DNA of 64,000 bases from Temnothorax longispinosus (lineage: Eukaryota; Arthropoda; Insecta; Hymenoptera; Formicidae), in contig NC_092360.1 in the NCBI RefSeq assembly GCF_030848805.1, positions 14,632,001 through 14,696,000 of the forward strand. The letters are read 5' to 3'. The notes beneath the pieces are model-generated. The model did no database searches. It was not told the origin of the DNA and saw only the letters and a program-made list of their open reading frames with translations. The stretch's first letter is position 1, and every line of letters starts with the position of its first letter. This document shows positions 1 to 12,400 of the stretch, piece after piece. A program made the translations under genes and the position numbers.

Positions 1-3000
1 ATCAGTTACAAAACTCTGAAATCTTTAATAGAATACTTTTATCACAATGAAAATAGAAATATATGGAAATACAAATGTAATTAGATAACTATTTTATCTC
101 ATTTCTATCTCATTTCCTCTTAAAATTGTCCTTTCGGATCGTACCGAAAATGTTAAATGTCGACGAAGAACTGTCTTTTGTGACAATTATTGCTATAAGT
201 GCTTTCGTAGCAAGATAAGAACGAGTGTATTTACATAATGTATTTCAATATTAGTTTAAATTCATGAATAAATTTTCCCGATAAATTCCTAATAAATATA
301 AAAAATGTAAAAGTAGGCAAAGATCTTATCTAAAAATACTGTTTCCCAAAAATCTTAAATTACTCAGATAGAAAAAAATAAAAAATTTGGATTTTTTAAT
401 TTCCTTAATATAATCGCATCCCTTCTCTTTCTAAAGCCAATCTTAAAAGTTATATTTTTTAATATGCTTGTTCAAATATTTACTAAGTTGAAATATGGTA
501 TTATTACTATACTTCAATGCATTCTATTCTTATACAATAAGTTACTAATTTATCTAATTTAAAATAATAAAGCACAAACATCCTTACGGCTTTCCGAGCC
601 CTATTCTTCATACTGAATTTTAATCCGCGGAGCCATTTGAATATTATTTATCTAATTTAATTTCTAATTTCCGATTTAAAATTAAAAAATGCTTTCAGTT
701 TTATATATTTGGGAATAATGCAAAAAGACTCAATTTTGGACAATCAGTCTATAACACAGATAGAAAAATTTTGCAATGGGACGAGTTTTGGTCACTACAC
801 AGACGCAATCCTAAGATTTTTATCCCAGTCGGTTTTGATCCATGAAACGTGACTCTCGATCGGCATATCGGCACTGTTCTATCCTATGATAGGCCTTACC
901 GTAACGCGATACACTCGCTGTTTACCAAAGGGGAGTGAAACGTGACGCGAGATATTGACGATTCCGTGTCACGTGCACGCACGTGTGACAGCCACGAAAC
1001 AATACCCGTCCGAAAGCTAACCACGACAGAAATGTATCGCAGCTGAGCCCCAATGATTGCCATCCCATTATCCCGCGGATCAAAGCCGTTCAGCCAGAAG
1101 GAGGGTATCAAATTATTCACTCAAAATTCCTGTCTATCCCTAATATCCATCTCTAGCAACTGATCGAATTCATTACGATATAATCAGCGATAATCTGATA
1201 CCTGACTGATTCGTGACCAATTTACTCACAATAAGTACAGAAACAGCTCCGATTATTGAACTCTTAACTCGGTTAATTTATGTATCCAGATATTAAAAAA
1301 AAACTTGTTTTTCTCTCACAAAAAATTTGTTATTTTTTAATTATCATTGAAATTTCGAACATGTATTATACATACATGTGCGTTTCAGTCACAGATAAAA
1401 TCTTTGCAATTCAATCTTAATTATATATCACTTGGCGATAAAACGCATGTGTCAGCAATAACACAAACATAATTCAACTTTTTTCCCCTATCTTAATTAA
1501 ACACGGATCGTTTTTTCTTCGTGTTTAATCTTATTTTAATTTTTATAAATTTTTAATAGTATATTATTTTTGCTCACAATAAATCTTAATTTTATCGAAC
1601 ACAATTTCTTGCACAAACGCCTGCGCGATACGTTTTAATTTGATCTCATGTTAATTATTTAATGATTATATACGTGCTATTTTGTAGTCTACAGAACGTT
1701 TATTTAATTTAATAATCATAAAAGTTGCACTAAAAGAAATCTCTTATTTGAATTTAAACGCTGGAATAATTCTCAAACCTATTATTATGCGCAAGTTAGT
1801 CCTACTGATGGAATAATTGCGGCGACGTAACTTTCCAAGAAAGAGCATGTTAATCTTTCAGACATCCTTTGAATGTCACAATTAGACAACAATATTCGGT
1901 TAAGCTTGTATGAATAAACAGTAAAAAAACGTACAGCATTCATTTTACAGTACCTACGTAACATACGTCCTCGAGAAATTAATTCTAAAGTGCGAAAGAA
2001 TTTATCATTTGCCCGTCACGTATACGCATTTTTAATAACATTGTATGTCATCGCTGCATTACCGCGCGTTCTCTTCGTACGTGCAAAGGTTCAAGTCGTT
2101 AAGGATGATTTAAAGTTTCTCACCGGTCATCCTGCGTGACAGTAATGTCGGGCGGGGGCGGAGGGGGCGAGGCACCGTCTGTAGCATCCAGCTTGCCGGC
2201 TTTTTACTGCGCTGCTTGGCTTCTCTGACTTCTGAGAGAGAAAGAGAGAGAGAACTGGAGGGAGAGGAAGAGCGAGAAAGAGAGAGAGGTGACGCTCTCC
2301 ACCCGACGAAGCGCGATACACGTTGTGCAGCAACTCGCGATCGTCGCGACTCGTGTCTTCACGCCGCGGCCGCGGCCGGCGACATCGCCGTCGACGGTTG
2401 ACCCCGTTGGAATCTCTCGCCTCTTATCGCCGAGTCGATCGATCGATCGGGTAAATCGCGTCCGTACACCCCACGAGCGATGACCTCGGTATCCTACCGC
2501 GCATTCGGGCGATCGCCTACTCCTTCATCAGGATCTTACCTCTCTTTCGATCCGAAACGCGCTTGAAAGCCACGTTGAAATATTTGCTCGCCTCTCGACC
2601 CGTCGATTTACGTTGTGACCCGCGCAGAAGTCACGACAGTCGGCGCGAGATTCGATCCCAATTCGTCGGTCACTCTCGTCGGGACCTCGTGAACTCTGGA
2701 AAAGTTTCTATCGCGAATCGCGACCCACTTGCGCAGGCTCGCCTTTCGCGACCCTCCTCGCTAATCTTTCTCTCGAGCCTCAACCTCAACCGCGCGCAAT
2801 TTCATAAGACGCGCAATCTGCTCGGCGCAGCTAGCTCTTCTCCGCTCACGCCGGGATAATATTCGTCGTAAACCGTTACTCCAGGCTCGCTATTATAGAT
2901 TTATTACGGAATACCTGCCGCCGCTGTGCTGTGCCGCGCGCGAGTGCCGTGCGAGTCTGCGAGTCGAGGCTGCGGTGAAAGCGAACGGCGACGATTATCG

Positions 3001-3598
3001 CGCGGAGTGAACAAGCCCCGAGAGCCTCGGCCACGCTTACTCCGCGTTCTCGTAAACGCGGTCGCTCTCCTGAGCTGCGCGCCGAATACCAAACCGATCC
3101 CGCGAAATACCTCGGCCGATACTCGTCGGACGATTGTTGCCTTCGTAAAAGCGCTCGTCGTTTCGCAGCGCACTGAATACCAGCCTGATATTCGTCAGAA
3201 AGATCGCGAATTAATCGTCGTTTCGGTTTGTGAAAAATCCAGATATGTTCGCTGGTATCGGCGAATCAATTATTACGTCGTAAACGTGATAAACCTTCCG
3301 CGCATCTACTGCTCCACTGATCCACGCAGGCAGCCAGGCAGGCACCTTTGCGAAGCGCGAGGTGTCGCGTCGCGAAAGCGCGCGGGTCACTGCACGAGAC
3401 ACGAGACACGAGACACGAGTCGTCCGAACATCCGCGCGGTTACCTTCGGAATCACGGAAAGAACTTCTCTCTTCGACGTTCGATGAACGTTGTGACCCCG
3501 ATGAAGATTTATCTTTGCTCCTGACGATATTTCGCAACGACAAGACACTTTGAGAAAACTCGAATGTATCTTCGCCAAGTCAACGCGCGCACGTGATT

Positions 3599-3604
<6 letters not shown>

Positions 3605-3648
<44 letters not shown>
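3605..3648. repeat. (TC)n microsatellite
   Basis: Twenty-two uninterrupted TC units lie inside the CpG-rich island. Similar but shorter TC/GA tracts occur at about 2235-2290, 4086-4110 and 4623-4642. Confidence 0.95.
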
Positions 3649-3651
<3 letters not shown>

Positions 3652-4794
3652 GACGACGATAACGGGTCTCAACTTTCCTTTCATGAAACGAAAACTCTGT
3701 ATTCCATTTCCGCATAAATTGATGGATGACGATACGCGAGGTACTTTTCTCCAAAAAAGAATGCTCTTCGATTGTAATTCGATGACGCGGTCTCCGCGAA
3801 ATTGGATGTGCTCAGCGGCGACTTTCTCCTTCGCAATAACAACGGGTTTCGATTGTCTTTTGGACAATCACAATTAAGTCAAATTAAAGATATAACTCGT
3901 AGCAACAGACGATCTTTTTAAGCAAACGTCATCCGCTCTTGCTTCCCACGTAGAAAGCGTTGAAATATTTCCGTGCTTATCTCGATCGTGCCGCGAAATT
4001 TGTGTATATTATCGCTCGTCGAAGCGGCGAAAGGAACGGAGATATGCTCAGCCCGATATATTCAGAAAGTACAACTTTTCTCCTCTCTACTCCTTTCTCT
4101 CTCTCTCTCTCTCCCTTTCTCTCCTCCTCTCCGTTAGCAATCTTCCTAATGTCTTTAATTCCAAGGTCTCATAGGTATCCCACGTTAATCGGCTCCTGAT
4201 GGAAATTACGCACGCTCCGTTTTACGCAACGGCGCGCGACACAACCGTGCTTCGTCTCCTCGGGCGCGATTACGTCACTTGCAGACGGGAAACGAGATTG
4301 CATCCGGTTTTATAAGCCGGGAAGCGCGCGATCGAGGATTCGCGAGAGGATTCGTCACTGGCGAAGGTGTCACTTTTGAACGGATGAGACACGAGCGTGG
4401 GGGGAGGGAGGAGAAAATCCATCGATATCGATCAAATTGCGGTGCGTCGATCCGCGAACCCGATATTCGGCACACGTCTCGCGTTCCGACGCTAGTACCA
4501 TCGGACGAATGACAGTCCCGACGCCGTCTCGATACAGTCCATCGTAAGGTCCATCAGAAGTTTCCCCCCTCTGGACTCTCTAGTCTCGATTTATGACCGG
4601 CGCGGGCGCGACCGCATCTCTGCAGAGAGAGAGAGAGAGAGTGATCCTCCGGACGCGAGGGACTCTGTACTCCGAACTGGAAATCGCGAGATCGGAATGC
4701 GATTCGCGGGTGCAGTCGCTATTAATCGCAACGCTCGCCGACCGCCACGGAACTCTCGACAAGACTGGAGGTTCTCTTGGTAGGTGAGGCCGGC

Positions 4795-4799
<5 letters not shown>

Positions 4800-4837
<38 letters not shown>
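4800..4837. repeat. (TC)n microsatellite
   Basis: A CT run with one TT interruption sits at the right border of the CpG-rich island. Confidence 0.93.
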
Positions 4838-7800
4838 ACGCTGGCCAGGAGCGTATCCGGCGCGCGCGAGCCAGGTGGGATTCCTTCCGTAGAGAACCGA
4901 TGAGTGTTTACAGGATGTGGGCGCGACTAGTAGAAAACTATCATCGCTAGTCGAGTGCTTTCGTAAGATAATTTTGCTACGCTCAACCGCTCAAGAGACG
5001 TGTAATTCTTCAAATTCAAAAATATTTTTCCTACGTGCCATACTTCTCATGTAATTTCGTTATCAAAATAATATTTTTCGTAACGAGAATATGCACGATA
5101 TAATAATCTAATCTCGAGTAATTAATGACAACTATATATAAAATAAATCGTAGTTGATCGTCCTATTAATCGTCCTTATGTCAAACTCAGTTCTTTCTCT
5201 TAGTTTACTTTCGAGATTATTTGCTTTTCTACTTTCGTTCTTTCCAATATTCTCTTTCAGCTTTCGCAGATATTTTCAAAAGTTGCTGTATTTCCAGCAA
5301 GCCAATTGTATTTCGCTTGCCACGCTTGAACGTCGTTATCATATACTTTAAAAGGCAAGTGTTCGAATCAATAAATATATACATATAAATAAAAGTACGG
5401 CGGTGTGTATGCGTGTGTGGGACTATATGTGATTAAATGGTTACGACATTGAAATATATTATGCAATGATTATGTTTCGTATGAGATGCATATATATAAT
5501 TAACCGAAATCGCATCAACGGGTTGTCAGAGTATTGCGTGCTTTTGTGTAACGTGGATATTACTGAAAACTTCGTTGACATAACACAGTTTTATTTTGAC
5601 TAACGCTATTTTCGAGCTGCTTGTAACGCAGAACATTGCACGGCGCAGTTTATTCGATGTGACATGCCAATTAAAATTGCGTCGATGCTATACTATAGCG
5701 ATCGTGTTACGTGTTGTTTTTATATCAGTTGACCGATTCAAATTGCGTCGATGTGACATTATAACGGGCGAGTTATATCTTATTCATAACGCACACTTGC
5801 ATTCGAATTGTAAAAAAATGTTAACTAGCGTAGATATACTGGTGAATACAGTGATAAAGAAGAAATTATACTAACAATGATTAAATTTGAGATATTGTTT
5901 TATAGTAACTATCGTGATTGAGATATTGTATTTCATATAATATGAGATAATTATAGAAAACATAATCGATTTCAAGAGCTACGAGAGTTCACAAAATAAA
6001 ATATTTCAGTTTTGCTAATTATTATACCTTGATTTAATTGCGAAATTGAGTATCGATGGTATGGACCAGATGAGTATAGCGCGTATACAGCCCTGCATCC
6101 AACCTTTCTCACTCTATCGATGCTCTTTATCCTTCTTTCTCTCTCGCTTTTTCTCTCTCAATTTACTTCGCTCTCTAATTCCGTCTCTGTTGCACCAAAC
6201 TACTCGCTTTAAGTAGGATGTCCTCGTCATTCCCCCTTTCATCCTCTTCAACCTGGCCGATCTCTTCTCTGCCATTTATACCGAAGTACCTCTCGGGCGA
6301 GTTCGTAAATTTTCGGCACGAACGACAGAGAGAAGACCAGCGAAATGAGAGGCTACGGAGCAGGAAAGAAAGAAAGACGAGAGAGAAAGAAAAGACACAA
6401 TGGGAATTAAGTACTATTAAATAACGTGAACACCATAAAGAAGGGATGGAGGCAGAAAAGACAGAAAAAACACAAGTTGTAAAAATGTAATTAAGTGCAG
6501 CTTAAAAAAACGACAGAACAGCGCGAAAATATTTTTCACGAAAGTAATAAATTAAAAATTGGAAAAGGAATAATAAAGTTTATTATCTGTATATATATAT
6601 CCTATTAGAATATATAGTTTCTTAATGCATTGCACGATTACGAGATAAATAAATAAAAAATAAACGCGAATACAATAAGGCAAAATGAATGAACACGCAG
6701 ACAGGAAGAAAAAAACATGAGATTAAGAAACAACAACGAGAGAAGTGTCATTTCATCATCGTAGAGAAGCGAGAAATGGTGACACCGGTAATGGAAAGGA
6801 GATGGAGAATAAAAGAGCGACGGAGAAAGGGTGAGAGACGGAGACGATGGGAAAGAGCGGAGTTAAAATGCGAAAGAGAGATAGATAGGCAGAGGAAGTG
6901 AAGAACGTAAGGGGAAATCCTAAAGGGAACGAGAGGAGAAGGTTCTCCCACGTAACCACGCCCCACGTTCTCTCTCTCGCCGACAGATTTTTACATGCGG
7001 ATCGAGGACGGAGAAGGGGAACGTCGAGGCAAAACCCATGGGACGCCAGAGTGCGGCCCCCGTTTGCAGTTTGCAGGTTTGCACCGTGAAACGTATCTCT
7101 CTTTCTCTCTCTTTCCTCTAACCAAGGTGGAAATGCACATGCATATATGCGCGTACATACACAGAACTGACAGAACGTCGCCCAGAATTTCCTCCCCTCG
7201 GAAGTAGGTATGTCGCGATCTTGCGGACACGCTAGAGCGACGTCGCGTCTGCTCTATCATCGGGAGGATCCAGGGAAGCGGGAGGGAACGGAGGAACGAG
7301 GAAACGACATATTAAAACGGTCGTACAGAGATTAATTTGTTGGAATTGGGCACTGTACGCTTCTCTTATGATAGTACTCGCGCGCGCGGTCGGCCGCGTC
7401 TGGCCTCGTCTCTGTCGCCAGTCGCCGTCGTCTGCTCGTCTATGCACATCAGATGCATGCAACGCGAAAGAACGTCCCGTTCCACCAAGCGGCAACCGAG
7501 CGTGTGATGACCGCGGATAATAAGCGCTCCACATTCCCCTTTTTTTCCGCGAGCGGCATCGCGCGTCAGTAATGAAGAGCGCCCATCGTGCACGAGCGTG
7601 TGCCTTCCGCTTAAACAGTCTCTTTAAACGGAAGGAACAAAATAAAACATCGATTTAGTTATATCATAGCCCGCCATACGCTAAACACGGAAGTTCCAGC
7701 TTTTCTTCATTAACCTTTTATTAGTCCTTATTTATCACGGTCAAAATTTGAATTTTGTATAAATTGCTTTTACAAAACACTTGGGACATTTTTTGAGAAA

Positions 7801-9369
7801 TTAATGTAAGGTGTACGTTTGATATTTGAATCGCCAGTAATTACAGTAATTATAGACAAGACATTGCCTTCTATTTTACACGGATTGAGCATTTTTTATT
7901 TCGTAAATATATGTATGTAAAAATTGAATAATGTTTGTCGCTCGTGCAAGAGTGAAAAATTATTCATTACATGCATAAATGAGAAACTGTTGCCCTCCCG
8001 AATAAATAAACGATATCAAAAATTCAAAAAAGATGTTTCGATTTTATTCGCTCATTTCGTATACCTTAGGAATGCACGATTAATGAGAATTCCCGCGGTT
8101 GAAGGGATATACTGACTATGAAAAAGAAAATTGTGACCATAACCCTGACGGAGTAGCCAATTTACAAGCGCTCCGCATGCGACGTACGCTGTGTCTCGAA
8201 ATAACGTCGCTGCATGAATTACACGACCATTAATCCATTAGCTGCTGAGTTGCATTATGACGTACGTCCCTAAACGCGACGATATAAGCTTTATACGCTC
8301 ATTATAACTTTGCTCGTCGAGTTTAACGTGGGAGAAATAGGAGAACAGTGAAATAATGAGACGTTTCATTACGTACAAAGTTTCGAAAAGCGGACTTGTA
8401 GTTTTCTATAATGTGCGTGGTAATTTGAATCTAATTTTTATTTAATCGTTACATTATCGTAGCTAAACGATATAAAACCTTCTAATTAAAATATAGATTA
8501 TAATTTTATAAGTTTCTTTCATCAAATCGAGCAAATATACACATGAAATTTAATAACTTGTCCGATGACTTATATTCCGATTAATTTTTATAAGTTTCAC
8601 CGCTTTACCAATCTTTTAATTTAAAATCATTTTTTATTTGAAAAAATTGAAACAATTTTTCAAACGTGAAACAAGTGTCGAATATTTTTTGATAAAAGCA
8701 AAGGACAATCTCTCTTTTTCAAAAATTTTATTAAAAATTTCCTGAAGAACACACACATGATGTTGGCACAGTTGTCAAATACACCCGGTATTATACACGA
8801 AGCCACAATGTGTGTGGCGACTCACGATCGATTTCTATTCCTCGCGTAAAACGTATTCGGTACGATATTAAAAAGCAAAAAAAAAAAAGATATGGCAACG
8901 TTGGAAAGATGCCACACATACGGAGATCTGGCCGCAATAAAGCACGCTACTATTTCGTGCACCATACGAATATCCACAGCACGCGTTTCTGTAGAAAACA
9001 AATCTTCCGTAACAATCATTCTCTCATGATTATGCGACCTAGCTATATCGGATTATGAATGTCTTCGTTTTACGGAAATGTCAGTTGAACGTCTAGAAAT
9101 ATACGTGACCTTTTCTCCCTATTTTGGCTCTCGCGCGTAACTGTGAGACCAGAATAGCGACGAATAGTTAAAAAGTCAATTAAACGAGCATCCGTCAAGA
9201 GAAAGTTCATCGTCGTGCTTTCTCACGTTTTTCACGTCGCGAATTTGACTGTAGAAAAAAAAAATGGGAACGAGAGATAAAATCGTTCCACGTAGAAAAA
9301 CTGATTTTTGTCTCACGAGACAAAAATAAGAAAATATCGTTCCGTGATATTAAATTTGTATAATCTTAC

Positions 9370-9453
9370 CTTGAACGGGGGAGGAACATGGATCCATCGA
9401 TGAACACGGAGCCGGAGAGAAGTATGTACCAACTTGTAGCCAACTCGCCGGTG
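9370..9453 (-). CDS. Gef26: Gef26 third coding exon
   Basis: The acceptor ends attttcag and the donor is gtaaga. One base completes the Tyr codon from the previous exon, then 27 codons encode TGELATSWYILLSGSVFIDG and SMFLPRS, with two bases (AG) left over. The SWYILLSGSVF string is the core beta-roll of the first cNMP-binding-like domain of PDZ-GEF proteins. The gene continues off the left edge of the window. Confidence 0.9.
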
Positions 9454-12400
9454 CTGAAAATTATAACATTCTATTTGTTCTCGTTTTTAAATAAAAAGTG
9501 TTTAGTGCAGGTGTTTTCAAAGATCGATCAATCCTATTCTCGAAATTGATGTAATTCTACATACATCTCTATTATGTTTCTGCATATCCTATTTTTCTTG
9601 TTTGACAGGAAACAAGATTGCGTAATAGCACGTCTAAATGAACGATGGATATTTGATTATTCTATTTCCATTCGCCATCATTTGCCATCACTCGACGCCT
9701 ATCATTCACCCACCTATTTTTCGGGGGGTAATGCAACCTACAGCGACATCTGTAGTTGTAACTTTGCAAGTTTCTCTCATGATACACGAGAATATATCGC
9801 GACTCGATAAGAGGATTTCGCGGCATCATCAGGTTGTCGATAAAGAAGATTTCTTCGCGAGATTTAAAGTTACATCTGAAGGTATGTACTACAATGCGTA
9901 TCACGTTTCGCACATGTAAATAAATAAATAAAGCTTATGTTCCGATGTTCACTACCACTACTGAAAATCTATAGTGCACGTGACGTGACATAAACTATAG
10001 ATTTTCAATACTGACAGTGAATATCGCAGCCACAGTCTACAGTTATTACGTTTTGCATGATACATATACAATTGCATATGCAACATATGTAGCTTCGTTC
10101 ATAAGTTATTTCATGAATCTTGAATTGACATCTCAGAATTTTCGTGAATTCTCCTTTTCGTAAAGTTTTCTTAAGAACGCTCTAAATTATAATTATAAAT
10201 ATCTTATAATGTTTGATTCAAAAATCTCAAATATTCAATCACGCATCTATGGATGTTTAGACATGCACGGCCCACTTAACGTATTTCATCTCTCGCTTTC
10301 AATAATAAAGAATAAAGCCGACTAAAAATTTAAAGTTACTCAAGTTTTATGTAATTGTTTATTTAATTTTTTGGAAATAAAATTCTCAAATACACACGTG
10401 TAATAACAGATTCGCGACTTTCGTTGTCAATCACAAATACATACGTTTGACATCCTTGACTCTTCTACAACACTTTATTCAAGAGCACTCGAACCTAAAT
10501 TCTTTTAACGAAATTATCAATATAGCCTGAAATTAAATTAACCCAAACAATTTCAATGTTCACTTTCAAGATAAAAAGATTGACCTACAAATGATGATCA
10601 AAAGTATCGGTCCTTTTAAGCCGAAAATATCAGTTGCTCTAATTTTAAAATAAAACGCAAATAGAAATGTGCTGGTAAATAAAGAAATCAATAACTGGCA
10701 ACTCTCCCTGATTTTATCCTAGTAAAATTCCACAATAACAGAATTTTGAATTATACATAGAGCGTCTTTTCCTTTCACAAAAATATGCTTTAATTTTTGT
10801 GATTTTTCAAAATACAATATATTTTCGTTAAAATATATCTTATAACTATCTTTTTAACAAAACAAATATATATCTATCTTTTTCTGTGAAAATCGACTGA
10901 AAATTATTAACCTAATATTGATATTTAATGCGCAATAACGTTCAAAAGCATCCTTTTAATTATACATATATTTTTTGTTTTTTCGAAAATTGACTAAAAA
11001 TCGTTGATGTAAAACTGACATTTTACGTACATACAACAATCTCGTGTTTCTCGCGACATGCCTAGGATGTAATACTTACTAATATAGGACATGGTTCGCA
11101 TGGTGTCTCTCGTAACGTACGATCTTACAGAGTCCGCGGAGAACGGAGTCTCTGCACGGACGCAACGCCTCCAGACCCAGTAGCCCATAGTATATGATCT
11201 GCAGATCCTGGAACAGAGGAGGGAACGAAATAATGTGAGTGACGCCTGGGTCTGAGAAGATCCCGCTCGGAGATTGAAGCCCATGAAAGGAATTGCTGTA
11301 CACATGTTTCCTAATCGGTATCATCGCGCGTGTCTTCCACGACGACCGCGACCGTCGCGTTAACTTTAGCAGAAAATTGCAGTCGCGAGTTAAAGTGATC
11401 GTCACGAACCCAATTTGCCTCGTTACGATCGCAGGGCAAGCTATTTATTGGTACTTAATATAGGGCACGCAACGCGTCCGCGCGGAAATCGTCGGCCGGT
11501 GGATCGTGGATAAATCAGTAACGGCGGTAAATCGGTGTATAAAAGTGATATACAAATTCCCGCGAATAAACAAACGTATACTATGCATTTACCGTACGCT
11601 ATTTCCATCCGTTTCAAGTTGTGCAGAAGGTTCTGGTTCTGGAGCATTTCTAACTTCCGCGTCTGATGTCAAGAGTATAAATTAACAATATCACATCAAT
11701 ACACGCGTGTGCGCCCAAATTAAACATGATGATTTTTAATGCTTTTTATACGGCATTAGTTTGGAAAAATAGTATATAAATCATGTAAACAATATATAGT
11801 AAATGATTGAAAGCCATAAACAATAATCCGGAGCAGTAACACTTCTCCAAATTCCTCTCTGTTATACGTTTTAACATTTTGAGATTAAAACTCGCAAGTA
11901 TCAGACGGCGAAGTTAACGGTCCAAACTCGCGCTGCACCTTGTATATGTATACATATATTGACTGATTGTGAGTCGCAATAACGCTCATGTTCACGCGTG
12001 GCAACTTTGATCAGTATACCAAATTATCGTGAATCTAATTACCCTCGAGTCACCTCCGTTGGATACGCGCGCGCGGCGGGATCGCCGATCGAACTTGCCT
12101 ATCCATCCATCCCAGCGGGACGTGCGCGTGTTTCCAACTCTCGGACAAACTCTCGTCGGCGCCGTTTCGTCTGGGTTGTTTGCGAACGCCAACCGCAATC
12201 AGCGTTATAGCACGCGAGAACGTTACTACCTATAGTACCTACCGACCCGAACCGCCCGCGCCGCTGTTGACTCGAAACGCGCGGCGCGATACCAATTTCG
12301 TTCGACTAATTCCGAAAATATCCCTCACCGCAATAATTACATTTTCCCATGCGATTACGAACGAATTATGCGAAACTACGTTCGAAACACGCGTCATATA

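Larger units (their letters stand above)
2124..4900 (-). promoter_or_regulatory. CpG-rich island inside the Gef26 intron; candidate alternative promoter/first exon
   Basis: Base composition turns strongly GC- and CpG-rich between about 2.1 and 4.9 kb, with GA/TC tracts, unlike the AT-rich DNA on either side. At its minus-strand downstream end is a good donor (ACCG|gtgaga at 2124/2123), directly preceded by an ATG at 2130 in the context GCAGG ATG ACC G. That would give a very short alternative first coding exon in phase 1, which could not join the exon that follows the 9370 donor (phase 2) but could join a later one. The ORFs across the island occur on both strands and look like composition effects. 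The promoter role is inferred. Confidence 0.35.
1..9369 (-). other. Gef26 intron, continuing past the window edge
   Basis: No exon of the GEF was recognised here. The next expected peptide (FGKR followed by a conserved CLVLEPSEM-type block) could not be found on the minus strand. The segment is AT-rich apart from CpG-rich zones at about 2.1-4.9 and 7.0-7.6 kb. It contains TC/GA microsatellites and a weak direct repeat around 5670-5760 (AAATTGCGTCGATG occurs twice). Confidence 0.6.

Noticed and set aside
5596..5874. 92-codon plus-strand ORF with internal KLRRC repeats
   Set aside because: The repeat reflects a short direct DNA repeat (AAATTGCGTCGATG). No start or splice context or homology.
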